Assembly: GCA_021325275.1 (NCBI GenBank)
Contig: JAJPHL010000051.1
Coordinates: forward strand, 19,294-83,293
From: Terriglobia bacterium
GTDB taxonomy: Bacteria; Acidobacteriota; Terriglobia; JAJPHL01
DNA: 64,000 nt
Reading direction: 5' to 3'
Under the pieces are notes generated by a model. That model had not been told where the DNA came from and did no database searches. It saw only the letters and a program-made list of their open reading frames with translations. A program made the position numbers and the translations under genes. Below are positions 17,600 to 26,324 of this stretch, in pieces (within the stretch, counting starts at the first letter, position 1; every line of letters starts with the position of its first letter).

Positions 17600-17881
17600 A
17601 TGGCAATCACCGTAAAACTGGGTTCTCCATTTCGCCGTCACACAGGCGGCGCGGACAAAATCACTTCGGCGGCGCCGGATTTGCCGGCGCTGTTCGGCGA
17701 CCTCGAGTCGCGTTTCCCGGGACTCACAAAACATCTCGTTGGCGACAATGGCGAGCCGCGCCCGTTCCTCAACATCTACGTAAACGAAGAGGACATTCGC
17801 TTCCTCGGCGGAAAGAACTACAAATTCGCCGACGACGATGAAGTGTTGCTGATCCCCGCCGTCGCCGGCGGATCGAACTAA
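17600..17881 (+). CDS. CysO/MoaD/ThiS-type ubiquitin-like sulfur carrier protein
   Basis: The 93-residue beta-grasp protein has the CysO signature pattern: FRRHTGG near the N-terminus, DLESRFPGL, FLNIYVNEEDIRFLGG and LLIPAVAGG close to the end. In this family the C-terminal Gly-Gly is adenylated and converted to a thiocarboxylate that gives sulfur to a partner PLP enzyme. Here Gly90-Gly91 are followed by Ser92-Asn93, so two residues would have to be removed first, as is known for carriers processed by JAMM proteases. No JAMM protease or E1-like gene is in the window. It starts 8 bases after the threonine-synthase-like gene and shares its riboswitch. Confidence 0.88.
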   Translation: MAITVKLGSPFRRHTGGADKITSAAPDLPALFGDLESRFPGLTKHLVGDNGEPRPFLNIYVNEEDIRFLGGKNYKFADDDEVLLIPAVAGGSN

Positions 17882-17891
17882 CTGCCGTTGG

Positions 17892-17923
17892 CTGGATGCC
17901 GGCGGCCCTGGATGCCGGCGGCC
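17892..17923. repeat. 16-nt perfect tandem duplication
   Basis: CTGGATGCCGGCGGCC occurs twice head to tail in the 46-base gap between the convergent sulfur-carrier and receiver genes. A second, unrelated 16-nt duplication lies at the other end of the receiver gene. Confidence 0.9.
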
Positions 17924-17927
17924 AAAG

Positions 17928-18335
17928 TTATGCAGCGCCGGTGCCGGAAGGACCCGCCGGCGCTCGGGCGACACTCAGCCATAAATCGAGTTGTCGGCGA
18001 AGCACCTTGAAATCGATGGGCTTTGACACGACACTGTTGCATCCTTGGCGCAGGATTTCGTCCTGCTCGTGACGCATCGCGTGCGCCGTCACGGCGATCA
18101 CCGGAAGGCGGCGCAATTCCGGCGTCGCGCGAATCCAGCGAGCTAGGTCTAAGCCGTCCTCGGCGCCCAGGCGAACGTCGAGCAACACCAGTTCCGGCAC
18201 CGATCGCAGCAGCATTTCCTGAGCGGACTCCACCGTGCGCGCGACGTCCACGTCGATCTCCTCGGACTCCAGCCAGTCGCGCAGCATTTGCAGGTTCATG
18301 GCGTTGTCTTCGACGAGGAGCAAGCGATGTTTCAT
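17928..18335 (-). CDS. Single-domain response regulator (CheY-like)
   Basis: This receiver domain of 135 residues starts KHRLLLVEDNAMNLQML, with the phosphorylatable Asp53 in LVLLDVRLG, the switch region VIAVTAHAM and the lysine in SKPIDF. There is no output domain, so it probably acts as a phosphate relay or protein-binding switch for the upstream hybrid kinase, whose stop is 28 bases away. ATG 18335 has GAGG about 10 bases upstream; a GTG at 18344 is an alternative. The start codon lies inside a 16-nt tandem duplication. Confidence 0.9.
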   Translation of the reverse strand: MKHRLLLVEDNAMNLQMLRDWLESEEIDVDVARTVESAQEMLLRSVPELVLLDVRLGAEDGLDLARWIRATPELRRLPVIAVTAHAMRHEQDEILRQGCNSVVSKPIDFKVLRRQLDLWLSVARAPAGPSGTGAA

Positions 18336-18364
18336 GTCAAGCACGCCTCATGTCAAGCACGCCT
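18333..18364. repeat. 16-nt perfect tandem duplication over a start codon and ribosome binding site
   Basis: CATGTCAAGCACGCCT is repeated exactly at 18333-18348 and 18349-18364. Read on the minus strand, each copy holds GAGGCGTGCTTGACATG, i.e. a Shine-Dalgarno-like GAGG and an ATG. The receiver gene therefore has two near-identical initiation signals 16 bases apart, the first out of frame. Confidence 0.9.
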
Positions 18365-20106
18365 CATGCGGTTCCCTCTTTGGCGGCGACCGGCTCTCCG
18401 GCCGGCGAAAGGATCCGTTCCAGTTCCTGCAGCAACGTGTGACCCCATACGTCGCTCTTCAGATGCACGCCGCTCGATTGCCGCAACAGCACCTTGCGCT
18501 CGGTCGCGGTCAAATCCTTGGCCGTGAGCACTAGGATCCGCAAGTTGCTGGTGCGCGGATCGGCGCGCCACTGCGCCAGCAAGTCGAACCCGCCGACGCC
18601 GGGCAACATCAAGTCCAGGATTACCACAGAGGGCAGCGACGCCGCTACCGACTTCTGCGCTTCTTCACCGGAAGCGGCGAGCGCGACGCGACAACCGATA
18701 CCCTCAAGGAGCTGTCGCACCGTTTCGCGCACCGCCGAATCGTCGTCCACTACCAAGACTTCCGGCGGCGTTTGCTGGCGCCCGCCCAAACAACGTTCGA
18801 TCGCGCGCGCCAGCGCCTGGCGATCGACGGGCTTCACTAAGTGATCGTCGGCGCCGAGCAGCGCGCCGATGCTTTTTCGCTCGATGGCCGACACCAGGAT
18901 CGTAGGAATCGCCGCGGTGCGCGGATCGTCCTTCAAGCGGCCCAAGACTTGCCATCCGGTAAGCGGACGCATCAAAACGTCGAGCGTGATGGCCGCCGGT
19001 TGCAGGCGCGCGGCCGTCTCGACCACGCTTTCCGGCTCATCGGTCCAATGAACGTGATAGCCCTCGGCTTGCAGGTGCTCGCCGATCTGCTCGGCGGCGG
19101 CAGGATCGTCTTCCACCACGAGAATCAGGCGTCCGCCTCCAAAGGCTCGCGACGATTTCAGCGGCGCGCGGCCGGCCGGCAGCGTGAAGAAGAATCGCGA
19201 GCCTTGCCCGGCGACCTCCAGCCGCGCTGCGGCGTTCGATTCACCGGAGCTAGGGTCGTCCAGGCCGCATTGCCCGCCTTGCGCTTCCACCAACTTCCGC
19301 GCGATCGCCAGACCCAAACCTGTACCGTCGCCGGTGCGCGCGTCTTTTCCTCGAAAGAACGCCTCAAAAACGTGGGCGCGATCTTTCTCCGGAATTCCCG
19401 TACCATCGCCGGCGACTTCCACGCGCACCGCGCCGTCCGGCGTGCTGATGGCCGACACTGTGACCGCGCCGTTCTCCGGCGTGTACTTGATGGCGTTGGC
19501 GATCAAGGTGGTCAGCACCTGCTGCAGGCGTGCGGCGTCGGCGCGCACCGTAAGACCCAGCGGACACGCCGCGGCCAGCTGCACATTCTTCTTCTCGCTG
19601 AGCGGACGGACGGTTTCAATCGCTTCAAGAACCGCGGAATCGACCGACAAGTCTTCCGGCGTCAAGTCCAACTGCCCCGCTTCGATTTTCGAGAGATCGA
19701 GAATGTCGTTGATCAAGCGCAACAACTGCTGGCCCGCGGAATGTACGTTGCGGACATAACTCGATTGCTTATCGTTCATTTCGCCGTAGCGATTTTGGAT
19801 CAGCAATTCGGAAAATCCGATCACCGCATTGAGCGGCGTGCGCAATTCGTGGCTCATGTCGGATAGAAAGCGGTTCTTCAGGCGGTCGAGTTCGTCGGTG
19901 TGGCGGGCGGGACCCGCATCGACGCCGCGCAAATTCCTCGCTACGTCGAGAATGTTGCGTCCCACGAAATCTTCGCGGCGCAGGCCCGTCGACTTCAGGT
20001 ACGCGTCGCTGACGGTGGTGACCGTTAGGTCGGACCGCAAGGTGATCGCCGCCGATCCCGCGTCAAAAAGTTTTCGAGAATCCCGCCCATCGCCCGCTTG
20101 ACTCAT
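18364..20106 (-). CDS. Hybrid sensor histidine kinase (PAS-HisKA-HATPase-REC-REC)
   Basis: This soluble 580-residue kinase has a short PAS-like input (~15-60: SDLTVTTVSDAYLKSTG), a dimerisation and phosphoacceptor domain with His86 in MSHELRTPLNAVIGFSELL, and an ATPase domain with N-box NAIKYTPENG and G-box GTGLGLAIARKLVE. Two receiver domains follow (LILVVEDDP ... AAITLDVLM; VLVVDDDSAVRET ... VVILDLMLP). It has no transmembrane segment. It is the last of three kinases with closely similar cores in the cluster. It begins 13 bases after the preceding frameshifted kinase and is followed by the single receiver, so phosphorelay to that protein or to an Hpt is likely. The stimulus is unknown. Confidence 0.92.
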   Translation of the reverse strand: MSQAGDGRDSRKLFDAGSAAITLRSDLTVTTVSDAYLKSTGLRREDFVGRNILDVARNLRGVDAGPARHTDELDRLKNRFLSDMSHELRTPLNAVIGFSELLIQNRYGEMNDKQSSYVRNVHSAGQQLLRLINDILDLSKIEAGQLDLTPEDLSVDSAVLEAIETVRPLSEKKNVQLAAACPLGLTVRADAARLQQVLTTLIANAIKYTPENGAVTVSAISTPDGAVRVEVAGDGTGIPEKDRAHVFEAFFRGKDARTGDGTGLGLAIARKLVEAQGGQCGLDDPSSGESNAAARLEVAGQGSRFFFTLPAGRAPLKSSRAFGGGRLILVVEDDPAAAEQIGEHLQAEGYHVHWTDEPESVVETAARLQPAAITLDVLMRPLTGWQVLGRLKDDPRTAAIPTILVSAIERKSIGALLGADDHLVKPVDRQALARAIERCLGGRQQTPPEVLVVDDDSAVRETVRQLLEGIGCRVALAASGEEAQKSVAASLPSVVILDLMLPGVGGFDLLAQWRADPRTSNLRILVLTAKDLTATERKVLLRQSSGVHLKSDVWGHTLLQELERILSPAGEPVAAKEGTA

Positions 20107-20119
20107 ACGCGCACCCCGC

Positions 20120-22146
20120 CTAGCCGACCGCGACTTGCCGCCTGTCCCGCGCCACCAACTGCTGCAACACTTCCAGCAACGGTTGATTCCAGGTTCGAGA
20201 TTTGCTGAATACGCCGTCGGCCAAACGCGTCAGGACCTCGCGTTCGGCGTCGGCCAAATCCTTGCCGCTGAGCACCAGCACCGGCAGATTCGCGGTGTGC
20301 GGATCGGCGCGCCATCTTTCGAGCAATTCAAAGCCGTCGACGCCGGGCATCAGCAAATCGAGAATCACCACCGACGGCAGCGACGCCGCCACCGCCGCCT
20401 GCGCTTCCAATCCCGTGGTGACCGCGGCCACTTGATAGTTCGAATCCTCAAGAACGCGCGGATCGTTTCGCGCAACGCCGGATCGTCGTCGACCACCAGC
20501 ACTTTCAGCGGGCCATTTTGCGGACGCGCCGTCCGGCAACGCTCCAGGGCTTGGAGCAACGTGTCGCGCTCCACGGGCTTGACCAGATAATCGCTGGCCC
20601 CCAGCAGCGCGCCGACTTCGCGCTCGTGCATCACCGACACCATGATCACGGGGATCTTCAGCGTGAAGCGATCCTTCTTCAGCAGGCCGAGCACCTCCCA
20701 ACCGCTGATCGGCTTCATCAACAAATCAAGCGTGATGGCGGTGGGCTGAAGTTGCGCAGCCATGCGCACGGCGCGCGACGGATCGTCGCACCAGTAAACG
20801 TGATATCCCTCGGGCGCCAGTTGCGACTCGATCAGTTGCGCGGACGCTTGGTCGTCTTCCACCACCAGCACCGTGCCGCGATAATTTGGATCGCTCGGCA
20901 TGCGCAAGATCTGACTCTCACCCTTGGCGGCCGGCAACGAGAAAAAGAAGCGGCTCCCGTGCCCTTCTTCGCTCTCCAAGCCGAACTTTCCGCCTTGCGC
21001 TTCCACCAAACTTTTCGCCAGCGCCAACCCTAAGCCCGATCCCGAGTGGCCGCCCGATGGCCCGCGATAGAACGGCGCGAGCACCGCTTCCTGGCGGTCG
21101 CGCGCAATGCCTGGACCGTTGTCGACCACTTCGACGCGGATCGTGCTGCCCGACTCCGCCGCGACTTCTGACGCGACCACGGCGATTTGCCCGCCTTCCG
21201 GCGTGAATTTCACGGCGTTGTCGACCAGGTTCGCCAGAACCTGCTGCAAGCGCTGCGCATCGGCACGCACCCGCAAGCGTCCCGGCACGGCGGAGGTCAG
21301 CGTAATATTCTTTTTCTCGGCTTGCGGCTTCAGCGACGACACCACGTCGCCGGCGATCAAATCGAGCGGCAGCGCTTCGGGTGAAAACTCCAAGCGCCCC
21401 GCTTCGATCTTCGAGAGATCGACGAGGTCGTTGATCAGTTTCAACAAACTCCGTCCCGCCGTATGGATGTTGCGCACGTATTCGGATTGCTTCGCGGAGA
21501 GCGAGCCGTGGCGATTTTGCGTCAATAATTCAGAAAATCCAATCACCGCGTTCAACGGCGTGCGTAATTCATGGCTGACGCCGGAGAGGAATTGATCCTT
21601 AAATCGGTTGGCTTGTTCGGCGACTTCCTTCAGCAAGCGCGTCAAACGTTCGGCGTCGCGGGCGCGCTTGTCTTTCACGGCGCGCTCCACGGCAAACGGC
21701 AAGCGGCCAATGCGCTCCTTCGCCACGTAATCGGTGACGCCCCTCTTGATGCATTCGACGGCCAGGTCCTCGCCGAGCGATCGCGCCAGCACGATGAACG
21801 GCATGTCCCGATACTCGCGGCGTGCGATATCAAACGCGTCGAGCGCGGTCCAGCCGGGCAGACTGTAATCGGAGAGCACCAGATCGTAGGGATGCGCGCG
21901 CAGGGCGCGCACGAATTCCCCTGGGGAACAGGCCAGATCGTGTTGCAGCCGGTATCCGGCGCGCTGGAGTTGGCGGCGGACGCGGCGAACGTCGTCCTGC
22001 ACGGTTTCCAAATGCAGGACGCGCAGAAAAGCTTTCTCGCGGGTAACGAAATCGTCGTCGCCCGCGCGCTTCATGGAGCGCGCAGGCATTTCCACGGCCG
22101 GATGTTCCGGCGACTTTTCGTCCACTGGCTTGTTCTGTTCTTCCAT
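20120..22146 (-). pseudogene. Hybrid sensor histidine kinase (REC-HisKA-HATPase-REC-REC) with a frameshift in the last receiver
   Basis: The ATG at 22146 follows a GTAGGGG ribosome site. An N-terminal receiver-like domain (~42-160, Asp93 in LVLSDYSLPG) is followed by HisKA (His192 in VSHELRTPLNA), an HATPase (G-box SGLGLALAKSLVE), one full receiver (AAITLDLLM-type) and a second that starts LKVLVVDDDPALRETIR. Near 20453-20461 the frame breaks and the chain ends about 30 codons later in an Arg/Trp-rich tail. Adding one base there restores VLEDSNYQVAAV ... VVILDLLMPGVDGF to a TAG at 20120. So a one-base deletion removes most of the last receiver; a sequencing error cannot be excluded. Kinase activity may survive in the 593-residue product. 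Confidence 0.82.
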
Positions 22147-22313
22147 GTCGAGCCCCTACGTTGCCAGTTATCGCGCCCTTTGAATTTACGCCCGGCAGCC
22201 TCCCATGGCGTAGAAAAAATGAACAATTATTCAGGTACGTTTAGGCTAACCCTAAAGCGTGTTACCTCCATTACTCGACATTTATTCACTAAAATCATCC
22301 CAGCGCCCGCGGC

Positions 22314-24866
22314 CTAACCAGACGCCGCCCGCCCCGCCGTCACACAACGCTCCAAAACTTCCAGTAATGCCAGTCTCCCAAAATCGCCTTTGGAAAAAAC
22401 TCCATCGGCTTGGCGGCGCAGCAACTCCGTTTCGGCGGAACTCAAATCCTTGTTTGTCATCACCAGCACCGGCAAACTCGCCGTCTCGGGCGACGATCGC
22501 CACTTCGCCAACAACTCGAATCCGTCCATGCGCGGCATCAGCAAATCGAGAATCACCGCCGCGGGCCGCGACCGGGCGACGGCGGCGAGCGCTTCCACGC
22601 CGTCCGGCGCCGAGTCTACGGCAAAGCCCGACTCCCGCAGCGACTCGCGCACCGTTTCGACCACCGAAGGGTCGTCGTCCACCACGAGGAGCCGCGTGGG
22701 GCCGTTGTTGCGAACGCGCGCCACGCAACGGTCCAGCGATTTCAGCAGCGCCGCGCGGTCCACCGGCTTCAGCAGATAATCGTCGGCGCCGAGCAGCGCG
22801 CCCACTTCGCGTTGATCGAGCACCGAAATCAGGATCACCGGAATGTCCGACGTGCGCGAGTCCCGCTTCAACTGGCCGAGCACTTCCCATCCCGTGAACG
22901 GCTTCATCATGATGTCCAAGGTGATGGCCGTGGGCCGCAGAGTCGCGGCCAGTTCCACAACTTTCGCGGAATCCTCGCACCAGTGCGCGCGATAGCCGGC
23001 CTCGGCGAGCTGAGCGTCGATCAAGATGGCGGCGTTCGCGTCATCCTCGGCGATTAACACGATGCCGCGCGTAGCGGACCCGCCGGACACGCTCGTTTCC
23101 TGCGCGGGACGCGGTGCGCGTGATCCGGAGATCAACGGCAGGGTGAAGAAAAACGTGCTGCCCTTGCCGACTTCGCTCTGTAACCCGAATTCGCCGTGAT
23201 GGCCCTCGACGAGCCGCTTGGCGATCGCCAGTCCCAGGCCCGCGCCTTCGCGACGCCGCGATTGCCGCGCGCGATAAAACGACTCGAAAATCAATTTCTG
23301 CTCAGCGGGCGGAATTCCCGGCCCCGTGTCGGCGACTTCGGTTCGCGCAAACCCGCCTTCTTCCCGCAACGTCACGGTCACGCCTCCGCCCTCGGGCGTA
23401 AACTTGATCGCGTTGCCGACTAAATTCGTGATGATCTGCTGCACGCGCACCGGGTCGGCGCGCACCATCACGGCCGCGGGACAAACGCACGCCAGCGAAA
23501 TGTTTTTTTGATCCGCCAGCGACTTGAGCGACGCCAGAACATCGCCCGCCAGCGATCCCAGCGGCACGTCTTCCGGCGAGAGTTCCAAACGTCCCGCTTC
23601 GATCTTCGAGAGATCGAGAATGTCGTTGATCAATCGCAACAAGTGCTGCCCGGCGGTGTGAATGTTCGAGACGTAGCTCGACTGCCGGTCGTTCAACGGA
23701 CCGTAGCGGTTTTGCACCAGCAATTCGGAAAATCCGATGACCGCGTTGAGCGGTGTGCGCAGCTCATGGCTCATCGTGGAAAGAAATTCGTCCTTGAAAT
23801 GGCTGGCTTGCTCGGCGGCGTCGCGGGCCTGCTCCAGAGCGGCTTCCGCGTCCTTCTGCATGGTGATGTCGGTGGCCACGCAACAGACCCCTCCCACCCG
23901 GCCGGAAGCGTCGATCAGCGGATATTTCGCCGCGAGAAACGTGTGCGTCGCGCCATTCAGTTGAATGGGGATTTCCACGGTCAAGGGCCGGCGCGTCTCA
24001 CAAACTTCACGATCCGTCTCGCGCGACACGTTCAGCGATTCGGGTGTAAAGAGATCGGTGAGATTTTTCCCGAGCATTTCCTCAGGCCGGCGTCCATAGA
24101 GCGCGGCCTGATAGCGATTCACCATCAAGAAACGCCCTTCCAGATCGCGCACGTCGACGGCCGCCTGACAGCCATCCATCACTTTGTCGAGCAAGCCGCG
24201 TGTCTCACGTTCTTTTGTCTCCGACGCTTCGCGCTCGCGGCTCTCGCGGCGAATCATCAGGAAGCACCAGCCGACCACGCCGGCGGCCACCAAGCTGCCC
24301 AGCAGGATGCTCAACATCGTGAGCCCCCAACTGCGCACGGCGAACGCCGCGCGTTCCGCCTGGGTCTGGCGCAGCCGCGACGAAACGGTTTGCAGCGACA
24401 TCATGATGGGCGCGCCAGATTCCGCTTCATTGCCGGCCGCCACGATTTGTTTCGATGGAACGCTTTTTCCCGCGGCGGCGAGCGCGACCGTCGCGTCGGT
24501 GGAGGCGATCCGCGCATTGACAAGATCGCCGATCCCCGGCATCAGTGCCTGCGTGGGAATGTCGCCTTCGCGCATGATCGTGCCGAGCGCCCCCAGACTC
24601 ACGCGCACTTCCGTCTTCACCGCTTCGTAGTGCTGCAGCCGTTCCGCCCGGGGATCCAGGCACTCGGCGCGCGCGCTCGAACCCATTTCCAGAAGCAGCT
24701 TTGCCAAGCGATTGTTTTCGTTCATCGCCTGCAAGATCAGTTGCGTGCGAATCGTGTTGCGCGCAATGCTCTGGATGTTGACGTACGACATCACCGTGAC
24801 GCCGGCCAGCGCGGCCAGCGCCAAGAAAAAACTCAATGCGATCTTCCGGTAGAAACCGACGGCCAT
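22314..24866 (-). CDS. Membrane hybrid sensor histidine kinase (CHASE3-like-PAS-HisKA-HATPase-REC-REC)
   Basis: The 850-residue kinase has TM helix 1 at ~8-28, a ~150-residue helical extracytoplasmic region like CHASE3, TM helix 2 at ~181-204, a PAS domain at ~225-335 (FLMVNRYQAALYGRRPEEMLGKN; CCVATDIT), HisKA with His367, an HATPase with GAGLGLAIAKRLVE, and two receivers (AITLDIMM; AAVILDLLMP). It lacks the internal Hpt usual in such phosphorelays. Its ATG overlaps the stop of the HD-GYP gene (TAATG), so the two are translationally coupled. That makes it the likely sensor for the cyclic-di-GMP phosphodiesterase. A 167-base gap with room for a promoter separates it from the next kinase. Confidence 0.92.
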   Translation of the reverse strand: MAVGFYRKIALSFFLALAALAGVTVMSYVNIQSIARNTIRTQLILQAMNENNRLAKLLLEMGSSARAECLDPRAERLQHYEAVKTEVRVSLGALGTIMREGDIPTQALMPGIGDLVNARIASTDATVALAAAGKSVPSKQIVAAGNEAESGAPIMMSLQTVSSRLRQTQAERAAFAVRSWGLTMLSILLGSLVAAGVVGWCFLMIRRESREREASETKERETRGLLDKVMDGCQAAVDVRDLEGRFLMVNRYQAALYGRRPEEMLGKNLTDLFTPESLNVSRETDREVCETRRPLTVEIPIQLNGATHTFLAAKYPLIDASGRVGGVCCVATDITMQKDAEAALEQARDAAEQASHFKDEFLSTMSHELRTPLNAVIGFSELLVQNRYGPLNDRQSSYVSNIHTAGQHLLRLINDILDLSKIEAGRLELSPEDVPLGSLAGDVLASLKSLADQKNISLACVCPAAVMVRADPVRVQQIITNLVGNAIKFTPEGGGVTVTLREEGGFARTEVADTGPGIPPAEQKLIFESFYRARQSRRREGAGLGLAIAKRLVEGHHGEFGLQSEVGKGSTFFFTLPLISGSRAPRPAQETSVSGGSATRGIVLIAEDDANAAILIDAQLAEAGYRAHWCEDSAKVVELAATLRPTAITLDIMMKPFTGWEVLGQLKRDSRTSDIPVILISVLDQREVGALLGADDYLLKPVDRAALLKSLDRCVARVRNNGPTRLLVVDDDPSVVETVRESLRESGFAVDSAPDGVEALAAVARSRPAAVILDLLMPRMDGFELLAKWRSSPETASLPVLVMTNKDLSSAETELLRRQADGVFSKGDFGRLALLEVLERCVTAGRAASG

Positions 24867-25924
24867 TACGCCCCCGCGACTTCACGCCTCGCTGCTTCGA
24901 TCATCTCTGAGCGCGGCTCCAACCGCGCACTCAGTATCAACCCGGCCCACTCCTCCACCAGCCCGCTGTCCCACCAGCCTTTCGCCGCATCTTGCCGCAG
25001 AATCTCGATCGCGCGCTCGACAGTGAACGCGGCTTTATAGGGACGCTCGACGGTGACGGCGTCGTAAACGTCGATGATAGCGAGAATCCGCGCGGTCACC
25101 GGAATTTGGTTGCCCGTGAGGCCGTCGGGATATCCGCTGCCGTCCATGCGCTCGTGATGATGGCGGATGATCGGCAATACATTGTGGAACGATCGCATCG
25201 GCGCGCAGATGGCGGCGCCCGCGGCGGGATGTTCCATCATGATCCGGCGTTCGTGATCGTCGAGCGCGCCGGGTTTCAGCAAGATTTCCTCGGGAACCGC
25301 GAGTTTCCCGATGTCGTGCACCATGCCGCCGCGACGAAGCGCCGTCAATTGTTCTTCCGGCAATCCCGCGGCTTGGCCGAGCATGACGGCGTAGCGGGAC
25401 ATTCGCTCGCAGTGGCCCTCGGTGAAGGGATCTTTCGCTTCGATGCCTTTGGCCAGCGTGAACAGCACCGTTTCCGCCTCTTCGAGTTCCTTCGAGTAGT
25501 CGCGCAGACGCAGGAGTGCCCGCACGCGCGCCATCAACTCGGCGCGGCGGATCGGCTTAGTGAGAAACTCGTCCGCGCCGACCTCGCTTCCGAGCAGGCG
25601 GTCGGAATTGTTGGAGAGTCCCGTGACCAGAATCACGGGAATCTGGCGCAACTTCGGATCCGTTTTCAGCGCGCGGCAAATGGCAAAGCCCGTTTCACCG
25701 GGCATCATCACGTCGAGCAGCACGAGATCGGGTTTGTGTTCCGCGATGAGGCCGGGAATTTGCCGTCCGTCGGTGGCGGCAATCACTTCATGGCCGTCTT
25801 CGTCGAGCATGGCCTCGAGCAGACTGCGGCTGTGATCGTCGTCGTCGGCAATCAGGATCTTGTGCGCGGAATACGGGGCATCAAACGGCAGTTGGGAGAA
25901 ATAGAGGTTATCTCGAATCGTCAC
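24866..25924 (-). CDS. Response regulator with HD-GYP domain (RpfG-like cyclic-di-GMP phosphodiesterase)
   Basis: An N-terminal receiver (ILIADDDDHSRSLLEAML; VLLDVMMPGETGF; EFLTKPI) is joined to an HD-GYP domain: EGHCERMSRYA, MVHDIGKLAVPEEIL, and HHERMDGSGYPDGL with the full GYP signature. HD-GYP proteins hydrolyse cyclic-di-GMP. I prefer the GTG at 25924, which sits 7 bases after GGGAGAGG; the ATG at 26017 adds an unconserved 31-residue leader. The gene leads the signalling operon and overlaps the next kinase by TAATG. A REC-PilZ gene upstream supplies a likely cyclic-di-GMP receptor. Confidence 0.92.
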   Translation of the reverse strand: MTIRDNLYFSQLPFDAPYSAHKILIADDDDHSRSLLEAMLDEDGHEVIAATDGRQIPGLIAEHKPDLVLLDVMMPGETGFAICRALKTDPKLRQIPVILVTGLSNNSDRLLGSEVGADEFLTKPIRRAELMARVRALLRLRDYSKELEEAETVLFTLAKGIEAKDPFTEGHCERMSRYAVMLGQAAGLPEEQLTALRRGGMVHDIGKLAVPEEILLKPGALDDHERRIMMEHPAAGAAICAPMRSFHNVLPIIRHHHERMDGSGYPDGLTGNQIPVTARILAIIDVYDAVTVERPYKAAFTVERAIEILRQDAAKGWWDSGLVEEWAGLILSARLEPRSEMIEAARREVAGA

Positions 25925-26324
25925 GGCGCATCCTCTCCCGGACACCCCTGGGGAGAAGGATTGCCATAAATTCTGACACGCCAATTCACCCAGAATGGCA
26001 CCAGAATTATCAAACAACCTACTGCAACTTCTTAAGCTGCCTCAATCCGCAGCATAAGCCTAAACGTTCTCATACAGAATGGTACATTGGTACCAAAGCT
26101 GTAGCCCTGAATAGACCTAGGACCGGCGGGACAAAAGAAAACACAAGGCAAAAGGCAAAAGTCAAAAGGCAAAAATGAAACCGCGGCTGCCCTCTGCGGG
26201 ATCTCGAGTAACGCCCGAAAAGCCCAACCTCACGCGTTCCCAGTGATGACTCTCCTTTTGCCTTTTGCCTTTCGCCTTTTGCCTTTTGCCTTTTGCCTTT
26301 TGCCTTCGCCTCTTGCTTTTGCCT
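25925..26324. other. Intergenic region between the REC-PilZ and HD-GYP genes
   Basis: No gene is seen. The part near 26040-26100 is AT-richer and probably carries the promoter of the HD-GYP gene on the minus strand. It includes a TGGTAC/GGTACC repeat around 26080-26095. The part near 26143-26323 is filled by a TTTTGCC repeat, listed separately. Confidence 0.6.
26143..26323. repeat. TTTTGCC tandem repeat with inverted arm
   Basis: The right arm (26252-26323) is about ten degenerate copies of TTTTGCC. The left arm (26143-26176) is several copies of the complement, AAAAGGC. The arms can pair into a long imperfect hairpin. The right arm begins immediately past the TAG of the REC-PilZ gene, so its transcript ends in (GGCAAAA)n. 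A single-arm relative lies near 42426-42470. Confidence 0.9.

Noticed and set aside
16245..17606. A 453-codon minus-strand frame opposite the threonine-synthase-like gene
   Set aside because: It is an Arg/His-rich shadow of a gene with full PLP-enzyme motifs and has no family resemblance.
23508..25040. A 510-codon plus-strand frame across the kinase/HD-GYP junction
   Set aside because: It is antisense to two well-defined signalling genes and lacks domain features.
22230..26066. AGCCTAAACGT shared by the gaps near 22245 (minus) and 26056 (plus) as a common operator
   Set aside because: There are only two copies of 11 bases, in opposite orientation relative to their genes, with no symmetry. 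Chance is a sufficient explanation without a genome-wide search.
26143..26323. TTTTGCC array as a possible CRISPR array
   Set aside because: Units are 7 bases without unique spacers; it is a simple tandem repeat with an inverted arm.
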